Source: CAZRXG01 sp964603985
GTDB taxonomy: Bacteria; Chloroflexota; Anaerolineae; Aggregatilineales; UBA3940
Length of the DNA stretch: 64,000 nt
Assembly (NCBI GenBank): GCA_964603985.1
Contig: CAZRXG010000022.1
Coordinates: 3,522 to 67,521 of the forward strand
Direction: 5' to 3'
Shown: piece after piece, positions 26,478-35,278 of the stretch
Numbering within the stretch: the first letter of the stretch is position 1
Layout of the letters: every line of letters begins with the position of its first letter
The notes under the pieces: generated by a model
Told to the model about the DNA's origin: nothing
The model's database searches: none
What the model saw: only the letters and a program-made list of their open reading frames with translations
Translations under genes and position numbers: made by a program

Positions 26478-28390
26478 CGATCGGCATGAGCCTTGCGACG
26501 TTGCTGCTCCTGCTTGTGTTCGGCGCGCTGGTCTGCTGGCCGGGCTGGCTTCTTTACCGCGTCTGGCTGCGCCGCCTGGGATTGTCGTGGCGCATCGGCA
26601 TGGGCCTCGTTCTGGCACTGCTGAGCATCCTGTTCGGCGATCTGTCCGCTCTCTTCGGCTACAGTCTCGCCCTGGCACTGGGGATCGTTGCCCTGGTGGT
26701 GGTCGGGACGTTCCTCTGGTGGCTGGCGGCCTATCTACACCGCCGCGCGCACGCTGAGGGGAGGCTCCCGCCAAAGCAGCGTGTGGATTGGACGGGCGTC
26801 CTGTTTCACCTCTTTCTGCTGGGCTTCTACCTGGCCCCGGCCTTTGTGCTGTACCTCCCCTTCGACACCGACGCCCAGGGTTTCGGCTATCTGGCGCTGA
26901 TGGTCCGCGAAGGCGGCACCATCGACACGCTTGCGCCCTGGCAGCCGGACGTGCACTACCTCTACTCCCCGGCTGTGTTTGTCTGGTGGGCCTTCCTCTC
27001 CGACCTGCTCACCCTGCCGCTCCACCAGGTAATGCTGCCCTCCGCGCACCTGGTGGCCGGGCTGCTCGCCCTGCTCAGCATCGACCTGGGCCAGGCGCTC
27101 GCACCGGGCAGGCCGCGCATGCGCTGGCTGCTGCCTTTGATGATCGTGGCCGGGTTGGGATTGTTCCTCACCCTGATGGACTCGGCCTACACCTCTGTGA
27201 TGGGCTTCCTGTTTGTGACGCTGTTCCTGGCGCTGGCCTTCCACGCCCTCCGCGAGAACAGCCTGCCGGTTGCTTTGCTGGCCTCAGTGGCGCTGGCCGC
27301 CGTTGCCCTGACGCACCCCGACACCATCATCATCCTGCTGCTGGGCTACGTGCCTTTCTACGCTACCTTCTGGCTGAGCCGCAGCCAGCACCGCGCCCGC
27401 TCAACCTGGCTGCGCCTGTTCGTGCTGATCCCGGCCGTCGGCGTCGCGCTGACCGTGCCCTGGCTGGCGCGCGTCTGGCCGCTCTTTTTCGAGGAGCACG
27501 TCGTCTCGCCCTTCGTGCTCAGTTTGCGCCACGTCCGGCAACTGGTGCTCTTCCAGGGTGTGCTCGTGCCCCTGCTGGCGCTGGCCGGGGCCGTGATCGC
27601 CGCCCGCCGCCGCTGGCTGGCCGACGTGTTGATGCTCACCTGGCTGGTCTTCATCATCGATTTTTCGCTGTTCGGCCTGCTCGATAAGGCCCTCAGCCCG
27701 ATTGGCCTCAACGTGATGCGCTATGCCTATCCTTTCAGCATCGCCTGGCACGGCCCAATCCTCGTCTACGCCTACCTGGCCGCCCTGGCCGTCGATCACC
27801 TGCTGGAGTGGAAACCTCTCAAGCTCTCGCCCCCTCTGCTGAACGGCACACTTGGCGCTGCCCTGCTGCTGATGCTGCTGGCTGTGCTTCTGCAGGGTCC
27901 CATTCTCTCTGCCAGCTACCCGGTCGCCAACCTCTCTGGGGCTTTCTCGTCCCGCGCCGACCTGGCGGCGATGGCCTACCTGCGCACGGAAGCGCCCCCC
28001 GACGCGCTGGTGCTCAACTATCCCGGCCCTCACGAGGCTCATTGGCTGCCCGTGATCGCCGAGCGGGAGAGCGTGTACTTCCGCGAGCAGCCCTTTTTCT
28101 CCGGCGCGGAGCCGTATTACGAGCGCGCCGGGGCGCTGTCCGGTGTCTACTTCGATCTCGCCCAACCGGGCGCGCGTGAGGCGCTGCGCTCCTACGGCGT
28201 GACGTACGTCGTCATCCCCCAGATCGTCACCCAGCCGGATACCTTTGGCGATGTGCACGCCATGATGCGCTGGCGCTGGCCTGGAGAGACGCTGCACCCT
28301 CTCGCTGCATCGCCCGGCGATATCGACTGGTTGGAGCTGGTCTTCGAGCAGGACGGCGCGCGTGTTTACCGCGTGCTGCCGTCTGACTGA
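26474..28390 (+). CDS. Polytopic membrane protein, GT-C-like
   Basis: 638 residues from the ATG at 26474, which overlaps the preceding stop (ATGA). About 13 hydrophobic segments; the first large loop contains YLPFDTDAQGFGYLALMVREGG, resembling the acidic-loop position of GT-C glycosyltransferases. A C-terminal soluble domain (about 495-638) carries PGPHEAHWLPVIAERESVYF. It is probably a glycosyltransferase or oligosaccharide polymerase of the same glycan. Confidence 0.7.
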   Translation: MTIGMSLATLLLLLVFGALVCWPGWLLYRVWLRRLGLSWRIGMGLVLALLSILFGDLSALFGYSLALALGIVALVVVGTFLWWLAAYLHRRAHAEGRLPPKQRVDWTGVLFHLFLLGFYLAPAFVLYLPFDTDAQGFGYLALMVREGGTIDTLAPWQPDVHYLYSPAVFVWWAFLSDLLTLPLHQVMLPSAHLVAGLLALLSIDLGQALAPGRPRMRWLLPLMIVAGLGLFLTLMDSAYTSVMGFLFVTLFLALAFHALRENSLPVALLASVALAAVALTHPDTIIILLLGYVPFYATFWLSRSQHRARSTWLRLFVLIPAVGVALTVPWLARVWPLFFEEHVVSPFVLSLRHVRQLVLFQGVLVPLLALAGAVIAARRRWLADVLMLTWLVFIIDFSLFGLLDKALSPIGLNVMRYAYPFSIAWHGPILVYAYLAALAVDHLLEWKPLKLSPPLLNGTLGAALLLMLLAVLLQGPILSASYPVANLSGAFSSRADLAAMAYLRTEAPPDALVLNYPGPHEAHWLPVIAERESVYFREQPFFSGAEPYYERAGALSGVYFDLAQPGAREALRSYGVTYVVIPQIVTQPDTFGDVHAMMRWRWPGETLHPLAASPGDIDWLELVFEQDGARVYRVLPSD

Positions 28391-28405
28391 TGGGATGAGG
28401 CCGCA

Positions 28406-29614
28406 ATGAGTTCATCCATCCCCGACCGCCTGCGCATCCTGCACATTATCCCCTACTTCAACCCGGCCTGGGCCTACGGGGGATCGGTGCGCGTCGCTTC
28501 CGAGCTGGCTGCGCACCTCGCCTCTCGCGGTCACGAGGTGACCGTCTACACCACCGACGCGCTCGACGCCCGCCGCCGCCTCCCGCCCGGCGAGCATCTG
28601 GTCGACGGCGTCCGGGTGTATCGTTTCCCCAATCTGAGCAACGCCCTCGCCTGGGATCGCCTGTTCATGCCCCTGACTTTCGGCTGGGGGCTGGCTCGCC
28701 GGATGCGCCGCTTCGACGTGGCTCACCTGCACGAATATCGCAGCCTGCAAAACGCCTTCGCCCTGCCTGCCCTACGGCGCTGTAGGCTGCCCTACGTCGT
28801 CATGCCACACGGGGGTCTCCCCGCCGAACTGCGGCGAACCGGTATCAAGCGCATCTACGACGCCCTCTACGGCCACCGTCTGCTTGAGGGCGCAGCCCGT
28901 CTGCACGCTCTGACCGGGATGGAGCGCGACCAGTACCTCGCACTGGGGCTGCCCGGCGAGCGAATCGCCGTCATTCCCAACGGGGTCGACGTGTCCGCCT
29001 TCGAGGTCAAGGCCGACATGCCCGGCTTCAAGCGCCGCCACCACATCCCCGAAGGGCGGCCCATCGTCGGCTACCTGGGCCGTCTCAGCCACATCAAGGG
29101 GCTGGACTTCCTGGTTGACGCCTTCGCCGATGTGCTGCGGCAGAAACCGGATGCGATCCTGGTGCTGGCCGGGCCGGACGACGGCGCACGGGCTGCTCTC
29201 CAGGCCCAGGTCGACCGGCTCGGCATCGCGGGCGCGGTGCGCTTCACCGGCTATATCGGCGACGTGGAGACTAAGGCCGCCGCTTATCGCGCTTTTGGCG
29301 TATATGTGTTACCTTCACGCTACGAGAACCAACCCACCACTATGCTCGAAGCGCTCCTGAACCGGACGCCCGGCATCCTGACCGACCGCTGTGGCATGGC
29401 CGGGATCATGGGGGACGCAAACGTGGCGCGTGTGGTATCGTTTGGTAAGCAGGCTGAGTTGGCTGCCGCCATCGTCGACCTGCTCGATCACCCCCAGGCA
29501 GCCGGGGCGCAGGCCGGACGCGGTCGGGACTACGTGGTCGAGCGTTTCAACTGGGACACGCTGACCGGTCGCTGGATCGATCTGTATCGTGCCTGCGTGG
29601 CGGAATCGCGATGA
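28406..29614 (+). CDS. Glycosyltransferase family 4
   Basis: 402 residues, GT-B fold. The N-terminal domain starts RILHIIPYFNPAWAYGGSVR with AHLASRGHEVTVYT. The donor-binding half has PNGVDVSAFE, GYLGRLSHIKGLDFLVDAF and the EX7E region at NQPTTMLEALLNRTPGIL. It is the last gene of the tightly packed GT run, and GC falls after it. Confidence 0.9.
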   Translation: MSSSIPDRLRILHIIPYFNPAWAYGGSVRVASELAAHLASRGHEVTVYTTDALDARRRLPPGEHLVDGVRVYRFPNLSNALAWDRLFMPLTFGWGLARRMRRFDVAHLHEYRSLQNAFALPALRRCRLPYVVMPHGGLPAELRRTGIKRIYDALYGHRLLEGAARLHALTGMERDQYLALGLPGERIAVIPNGVDVSAFEVKADMPGFKRRHHIPEGRPIVGYLGRLSHIKGLDFLVDAFADVLRQKPDAILVLAGPDDGARAALQAQVDRLGIAGAVRFTGYIGDVETKAAAYRAFGVYVLPSRYENQPTTMLEALLNRTPGILTDRCGMAGIMGDANVARVVSFGKQAELAAAIVDLLDHPQAAGAQAGRGRDYVVERFNWDTLTGRWIDLYRACVAESR

Positions 29615-29722
29615 AGGGCCGACTGTTGACCCGCTCATGCGAAGAGATCGTCTGGCTACCAGAAGGTTGAGAGAGATTGCCCTGAAGATGTGGAATGCCT
29701 TCGTAGAAGAGGCTATGCCAGC

Positions 29723-30976
29723 ATGACGCAGCCGTTGTCCAGTCTAACGGCAGGTACCGGCATGAATCAACTCCTAGAAGCCAGGGATAACCTCAACGCG
29801 GCAATAGCTGCATATACTGAGTTCTATCCGAGGGTTCGCCATCCCTCTTACCGGCACCTTCAGCACAGCCTGGCGCAGTTCGTTCGGGCGCTCCGGACGG
29901 TCCAGGCGAATGTGCCATCCACTTCTGACCCTGATCGGGTAGAGCAGGCGCTTGCCATTCAGGACTATCCGGTTTTCATTGGGGGGACCGGTAAATCCGG
30001 TACGACCCTGCTTCGCCACTTGCTCGATGGGCATCCGCAATTGATGGTGTTCCCTCCGGAAGGAACACTGTTCGTGCTCTTGCAGAGGTGGTCGGAGCTG
30101 TCCTATGAAGAGCGGCGCGATGGTGTACTGAACAAGAGCCTGGAGCGACTGGTTGCGTATAACCTCGGTGGTGGCCCCAACTGGTTGTTGAGCGCCGGTC
30201 ACAGCGATGTCCGGCCCTACCTGAACCTGGTGGCCGCTTACCGGCAGCGCCTCGAGCAACTACCGCGCGCCGATGCCAGCCTGGTCAGGGCAATGATCCA
30301 TGCCTACTCTGTGACCAGGCACGTACCCACCGGGAAAACTCAACCGGTGGTGCGCTGGGTCGAGAAGACGCCCGCCAATGTTTACTACGTTGAACAGATA
30401 CTCGCCACATTCCCAAAGGCCAAGTTCATCTTTTGCATTCGTGATCCGCGTGGCATCACGGCTTCGACCAAGTTTCGTTATCTGAAGAAGTACGGCAGTT
30501 TTGACTTCCAGGGAACGGTTGAAGAGATCTGCAGGGTGTGGGATCTGATGAGCAGGGCGGCGAAGCAGCACGGCCCGGATGTCTGCCTCACCGTCCGGTA
30601 CGAGGACGCTGCACAGGACACCACCGAGGTGATGGAGCGTGTGGCCGGATTCCTGGGTGTCCGGTTCGACGAGGCCATGCTCAGGCCTACCGTTGCCGGT
30701 CTACCCGCCTCACCGAACACCGGCTACGAACAGGGCTCCCCCCAGGCTGGTTTGTTTTCCACCTCGGTCGACCGCTGGAAGTCGGCTCTCACGCAGGCTG
30801 AGATTGACTACATAAGCAGCTATCTTCACCCCTATATGCGCCGCTTCAATTATGATCCCGCCCGGGCCTCCTGGATGAGTTACCTGCGGGCGGCCCTACA
30901 GCTCAAGCGCGCTTATCGCGCCGAGAATCTGAACTTTTCACTCTCGCGTGCTTTGAAGACATGGGGGTGGAGATGA
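29723..30976 (+). CDS. Sulfotransferase
   Basis: Transfers sulfate from PAPS to a sugar or other acceptor. 417 residues from ATG 29723 (GTG 29690 and ATG 29762 are alternatives; the latter has GCAGG upstream). The 5'-phosphosulfate loop is GGTGKSGTTLLRHLLDGHP at about 86-104. The 3'-phosphate site is FIFCIRDPRGITAS, about 150 residues downstream, as in the Sulfotransfer_1/3 families. Base composition is more AT-rich than the GT genes, hinting at acquisition. It suggests the glycan is sulfated. Confidence 0.82.
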   Translation: MTQPLSSLTAGTGMNQLLEARDNLNAAIAAYTEFYPRVRHPSYRHLQHSLAQFVRALRTVQANVPSTSDPDRVEQALAIQDYPVFIGGTGKSGTTLLRHLLDGHPQLMVFPPEGTLFVLLQRWSELSYEERRDGVLNKSLERLVAYNLGGGPNWLLSAGHSDVRPYLNLVAAYRQRLEQLPRADASLVRAMIHAYSVTRHVPTGKTQPVVRWVEKTPANVYYVEQILATFPKAKFIFCIRDPRGITASTKFRYLKKYGSFDFQGTVEEICRVWDLMSRAAKQHGPDVCLTVRYEDAAQDTTEVMERVAGFLGVRFDEAMLRPTVAGLPASPNTGYEQGSPQAGLFSTSVDRWKSALTQAEIDYISSYLHPYMRRFNYDPARASWMSYLRAALQLKRAYRAENLNFSLSRALKTWGWR

Positions 30977-31037
30977 TCGGCGGATCTTGAGTGTCTGATC
31001 GGTGCGCCAGACGTGGTCTAGTAAGGAGCATTTGAAT

Positions 31038-31994
31038 ATGGTGCCAGGTGGTCATCATCACGAAGATGATGTCAATTATTACGACAAATTGGTCGTTGAC
31101 GTTAATCGACTTTATGAGGATTATCCGGTCACGGAAAAGACGCCCGGTGCATCAGTCTCAACGATCTATCGCCGCCTGGTTTATGGCAATAAGCTGCTGC
31201 CCCTATCGCTGCGCGAGTCGCTGTATCGTCTATTTCATCGCACTGATTTAGATATTGCCTGGTTCATGGACTTCCGGAAGTATTGGTCTCAGGTGTTAGG
31301 GGGTCGCCCGCTGTGGGTTGTTGACGATCTACACTTCTTGTGCAGCCATTATCGAATACGTTTCCAGAACTTACAGGGCCCGGATACCGATTCGGCTCAG
31401 ACGCATCTTGCCGCATGGCAGCAGCCTGGAACGCTATATCTGCTGCTTCATTACGTCAGGAAGCAGACGTTGCACACTCAATTACCGGTGTTGAATGCAA
31501 CCAGGTGGTTAGGTCGTAGACCAAAAGCCTTTCTTGAGTTTGGGTGTTCGCTGGCTCCTTTAACCTGGCTTTATTTCACCTTCGTTGATCCCCTGCGGCG
31601 GACGACGGCCTACATTGCCGATATTGAGACGCTGCCGTTCCATTACGGGGCCTTTCGATTAAGGACGTATCCGAATGTCATCCCTATCCCGCTGAAGGTG
31701 GAAGACGACCTGCTGCTGGGGCTGGATGCCAGAGTTGATGTAATCTTCTGCATCGAGGTTTATGAGCACCTTAACCATCCACTCAAGACAACGCAGATTT
31801 TCCACGAGTTACTTAACCCCGGCGGACTTCTGATCTTTGATTATATCTGTAGTCATGGGCGTGGCCTGGACAGTGTACAAGGGGTATCCGAACGCTCTGA
31901 CGTGCTGGACTTTATTCAGCAGCACTTCACGATTCGACAAGGGGCAATAGATAGGGATAACTCGATGGGTCTGACCGTTGCCCAAAAACGATAA
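31038..31994 (+). CDS. SAM-dependent methyltransferase (class I, divergent)
   Basis: 318 residues from ATG 31038 with AAGGAG nine bases upstream; the longer in-frame start at 31002 lacks a site. The Rossmann motif I is AFLEFGCSLAPLTWLYF. A post-I acidic residue sits in ADIETL. DVIFCIEVYEHLNHPLKT and LNPGGLLIFDYI are motifs typical of Methyltransf_23-type enzymes. The first 160 residues are a unique N-terminal extension starting VPGGHHHEDDVNYYD. AT-richer than the surroundings, like the sulfotransferase before it. Confidence 0.75.
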   Translation: MVPGGHHHEDDVNYYDKLVVDVNRLYEDYPVTEKTPGASVSTIYRRLVYGNKLLPLSLRESLYRLFHRTDLDIAWFMDFRKYWSQVLGGRPLWVVDDLHFLCSHYRIRFQNLQGPDTDSAQTHLAAWQQPGTLYLLLHYVRKQTLHTQLPVLNATRWLGRRPKAFLEFGCSLAPLTWLYFTFVDPLRRTTAYIADIETLPFHYGAFRLRTYPNVIPIPLKVEDDLLLGLDARVDVIFCIEVYEHLNHPLKTTQIFHELLNPGGLLIFDYICSHGRGLDSVQGVSERSDVLDFIQQHFTIRQGAIDRDNSMGLTVAQKR

Positions 31995-32028
31995 TCGGCA
32001 GATTGCAATGATCGAATGTGGTTCATCC

Positions 32029-32084
32029 CCTGTCGCGCCTCACCGCGCGTGTGAGGCAGGCGGTAAGCCGCCGCCTGTCGCGCC
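32029..32084 (+). repeat. Direct repeats and hairpins in the asnB leader
   Basis: CCTGTCGCGCC occurs at 32029-32039 and 32074-32084. Between them lie two hairpins: GCCTCAC/GTGAGGC (32037-32043 with 32051-32057) and GGCGG-TAAG-CCGCC (32059-32072). No T tract follows. Role unknown; possibly mRNA structure 30-90 bases before the asnB start. Confidence 0.5.
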
Positions 32085-32115
32085 GGTCACGGTGAGGTGG
32101 AGGTAATCCCGGTCT

Positions 32116-34071
32116 ATGTGTGGTATCGCAGGTATCGTTAGTATGGGCGACGCGCCCCCGGTCGATGAGCGGCTGGTGCGGCGCATGGCCGACGTGATCG
32201 CCCATCGCGGGCCGGACGACGCGGGCATCTACGTCTCACCCGACGGACGGGCTGCCCTTGCCAACCGGCGGCTGGCCATCATCGACCTCTCACCTGCCGG
32301 GCACCAGCCCATGTCCGTCGCCGACGGCACGCTGTGGATCGTCCACAACGGCGAGGTCTATAACTTCGCCGATCACCGCCCTGCCCTCGAAGCCGGGGGA
32401 CACGTCTTCCACTCCAGCAGCGACACCGAGGTCATCCTGCGTCTCTACCAGGAGCACGGCCCATCCACGCTCGATAAGCTGCGCGGCATGTTTGCCTTCG
32501 CCATCTGGGATGCGCGCAAAAACGAGCTTTTCCTGGCCCGCGACCGGATCGGCATCAAGCCGCTGTACTACACCTTCGCCGCCGGGCAGTTCATTTTCGC
32601 CTCGGAGATCAAGGCCATCCTCCAGCACCCCGCCGTCCCACGCGCGGTGGACGAGAAAGCGCTCTACCACTTCCTCTCCTTCCTGACCACGCCCGCCCCC
32701 ACGACCCTCTTCAAGGGCATCTACAAGCTTCCGCCGGGACACCACGCCACGCTGAACGCCGACGGCGACCTGCGCATCGTTGAGTACTGGGACATCTTCG
32801 ACGACGCCCAACCGCACCCCGGCTGGACGCCCCAACAGTACGGCGAGGCGCTGGTCGCCGAGCTGCGTGAGTCGATCCGGCTGCGTATGGTCAGCGACGT
32901 GCCCTTCGGCGTGTTTCTCAGCGGCGGCATCGATTCCAGCGCCAACGTCGCCTTGATGGCCGAACAGATGGATCGCCCCGTGCAGACCTTCAGCATCGGC
33001 TACGCCGGGCAGGAGCGCTACAACGAGTTCCGGCACGCCCGGTTCGCCGCCGGGCATTTTGGGGCCGATCACCACGAGGTCGTGATCGACGAGGACGACC
33101 TGGTTAATTTCCTGCCGGGGCTGGTCTACCACCAGGACGAGCCAATCGCCGACCCGGTGTGCGTCCCCATCTACTACGTCTCAAAGCTGGCCCGCGAGTC
33201 GGGCACCATTGTCATCCAGGTCGGCGAGGGGGCCGACGAGTTATTCGCCGGGTACACCCACTGGCTGGACATCCTGCGCCTCTATCACGGCGCATGGCGG
33301 GCCTTTACACGGATGCCCACCTCTTTCCGACGGCTGGCGCTGTCCGCCGCGCCGCTGAGCCGCGACTCGATCCGCTACGAGTTCATCCGCCGCGCGACGT
33401 TCGGCGAGGAGTTATTCTGGGGCGGCGCGGAGGCCTTCGGCGAGGCGCGCAAAAACCGCCTGATCAGTGCCGGGCTGCGCGCGCGCCTCGACGGTCTCTC
33501 CTCGTGGGAGGTGATCCGGCCCTACCGCCAACGCTTCGAGGAGCGCAGCCGGGACACGACCGCCGACGGCGTGGGCGACTACGTCAACTGGATGGCCTAT
33601 CTCGACCTGCGCCTGCGCCTGCCGGAACTGCTGCTGATGCGCGTCGATAAGATGTCGATGGCCACCAGCATCGAGTCGCGCGTTCCCTTCCTCGATCACG
33701 TCTTCGTCGGTCTGGCAATGTGCATCCCGGAGTGCGCCAAGCTCGACGGGCGCACGACCAAGTCCCTCTTCAAGCGGGCCATGCGCGGTATTCTCCCCGA
33801 CGAGATCATCGACCGTCCCAAGCAGGGCTTCGCCGTGCCGGTTGACGAGTGGCTGCGAACCCGCCTGGGCGGCGTCATGCGTCGCAAGCTGGCCGACTTC
33901 GCGGCCCGCACCGACTATTTCAACCCGGCTGCCGTCAGCGCCATGATCGAGCGCAACGACTACCTGACCTGGTACCTGCTCAACTTCGCGCTGTGGCACG
34001 AACTGTGGATCGAGGGCCGCGTGGCGGACGGTGTGCCCTCGCTGGCAGCGCTGGGGCTGGCAGAGGAGTAA
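32116..34071 (+). CDS. asnB: Asparagine synthetase (glutamine-hydrolysing)
   Basis: 651 residues. The N-terminal class II amidotransferase domain starts MCGIAGIVS, with Cys2 as nucleophile after Met removal. The C-terminal ATP-dependent synthase domain has the pyrophosphate loop VFLSGGIDSS at about 268-277. It makes asparagine from aspartate and glutamine; homologues within polysaccharide loci may instead amidate sugars or peptides, which its position at the end of a glycan locus allows. GGAGG lies 13 bases before the ATG. Confidence 0.92.
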   Translation: MCGIAGIVSMGDAPPVDERLVRRMADVIAHRGPDDAGIYVSPDGRAALANRRLAIIDLSPAGHQPMSVADGTLWIVHNGEVYNFADHRPALEAGGHVFHSSSDTEVILRLYQEHGPSTLDKLRGMFAFAIWDARKNELFLARDRIGIKPLYYTFAAGQFIFASEIKAILQHPAVPRAVDEKALYHFLSFLTTPAPTTLFKGIYKLPPGHHATLNADGDLRIVEYWDIFDDAQPHPGWTPQQYGEALVAELRESIRLRMVSDVPFGVFLSGGIDSSANVALMAEQMDRPVQTFSIGYAGQERYNEFRHARFAAGHFGADHHEVVIDEDDLVNFLPGLVYHQDEPIADPVCVPIYYVSKLARESGTIVIQVGEGADELFAGYTHWLDILRLYHGAWRAFTRMPTSFRRLALSAAPLSRDSIRYEFIRRATFGEELFWGGAEAFGEARKNRLISAGLRARLDGLSSWEVIRPYRQRFEERSRDTTADGVGDYVNWMAYLDLRLRLPELLLMRVDKMSMATSIESRVPFLDHVFVGLAMCIPECAKLDGRTTKSLFKRAMRGILPDEIIDRPKQGFAVPVDEWLRTRLGGVMRRKLADFAARTDYFNPAAVSAMIERNDYLTWYLLNFALWHELWIEGRVADGVPSLAALGLAEE

Positions 34072-34089
34072 GAAAGGGATTTTGAGGAG

Positions 34090-35271
34090 TTGTCCGGTTC
34101 CACTTCAAACAGGTCACCCAGAACCACCGACCACCCCGTCACGCGCATACCGGCCCCCTCCAGGCGGCGCCATTCGCTGCCTGCCTGGGTTTTCGCCGCC
34201 GTTCTGATCGTTCTCCTGCTGATCGGGCTGCTCATGCTGCTCGGGAGGCAGCGCGAAGAGGAGCCTCCCCACCGCGAGATCCCCCTCGCCCAGATCGAGG
34301 TGGTGACGGCCACCTGGGAGCCGACTCCCGTCCTGCCGCTTGAGTACATCCTGGCGCTGTCGGCCACGCCCCCCTACACCCCCACTCACGTCCTGGGCGG
34401 CGAAGCACCTGCCTTTGCCTCCGCGACGCCTGCCTTCAGCCTGGCGACCAGCCGCATCGTCTTCGTCTGCTACCAGGACGACTCTGATGAGATCTGCTCG
34501 ATGAACGCCGACGGCTCCGACCTCCGGCGGCTGACCTACCAGCCGGGCACCGACTGGTATCCCTCCTTCTCGCCCGACATGGCAACCATCGTCTTTTCGT
34601 CGCAGCATGGTGGTGGCCGGTTCGACATCTACCTCATGAACGTCGACGGCAGCAACGTCCGCCGCCTGACCAGCGATCACGGCGATAACTACGCCCCCTC
34701 CTTCTCCCCCGACGGAAACTGGCTCGTCTTCACCTCCGAGTACGGCGAGGAGGGTGACCAGAACATCTGGCTGATGGCGGCAGACGGCTCCTACCTGACC
34801 CAGCTCACCTTCCACCCTGCCGACGACATCGATCCCATGTGGTCGCCCGACGGGCGGCAGATCTCCTTTGCCTCCAACCGGGACGGCACTACCGAGTTGT
34901 TCGTGATGAACGCCGACGGCACCAACGTCCGCCAGGTCACGTCCGGCGTGAACATCGGCGGGCGCAACGACTGGTCGCCCGATGGCCGCTTCCTGACCTT
35001 TTACGCCGGGCCGCCCGGTGATAAGAACATCTACCTGGTCGAGTTCGCCTGTGCCGCCATCGAGGGCGGCTGCGGCCCCGACCGGCTGCGCCAGCTCACC
35101 GACGGCGGCAACAACAAGGGGCCGTCTTTCTCCCCTGACGGCCAATGGATCGCCTACGCCTCTTCACTTGGCGGCGACAACGAGATTTTCATCGTCCGGG
35201 TGGACGGCTCCGAGGTGCGGCAGCTTACCTTCAACCTGAGCGCCGACTGGCAGCCCCGCTGGCGGCCCTGA
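34090..35271 (+). CDS. Membrane-anchored TolB/PD40 beta-propeller protein
   Basis: 393 residues. One membrane span (about 31-53), a Pro/Thr-rich linker, then about six PD40/TolB-like blades (about 118-393), each with the pattern SFSPDG...IVFxS...DIYxMNxDGS..RRLT. Such propellers bind proteins or glycans outside the cell. A TTG start at 34090 is the only start upstream of the membrane segment, so the exact start is uncertain. It begins 18 bases after asnB. Confidence 0.8.
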   Translation: MSGSTSNRSPRTTDHPVTRIPAPSRRRHSLPAWVFAAVLIVLLLIGLLMLLGRQREEEPPHREIPLAQIEVVTATWEPTPVLPLEYILALSATPPYTPTHVLGGEAPAFASATPAFSLATSRIVFVCYQDDSDEICSMNADGSDLRRLTYQPGTDWYPSFSPDMATIVFSSQHGGGRFDIYLMNVDGSNVRRLTSDHGDNYAPSFSPDGNWLVFTSEYGEEGDQNIWLMAADGSYLTQLTFHPADDIDPMWSPDGRQISFASNRDGTTELFVMNADGTNVRQVTSGVNIGGRNDWSPDGRFLTFYAGPPGDKNIYLVEFACAAIEGGCGPDRLRQLTDGGNNKGPSFSPDGQWIAYASSLGGDNEIFIVRVDGSEVRQLTFNLSADWQPRWRP

Positions 35272-35278
35272 TCGACTT

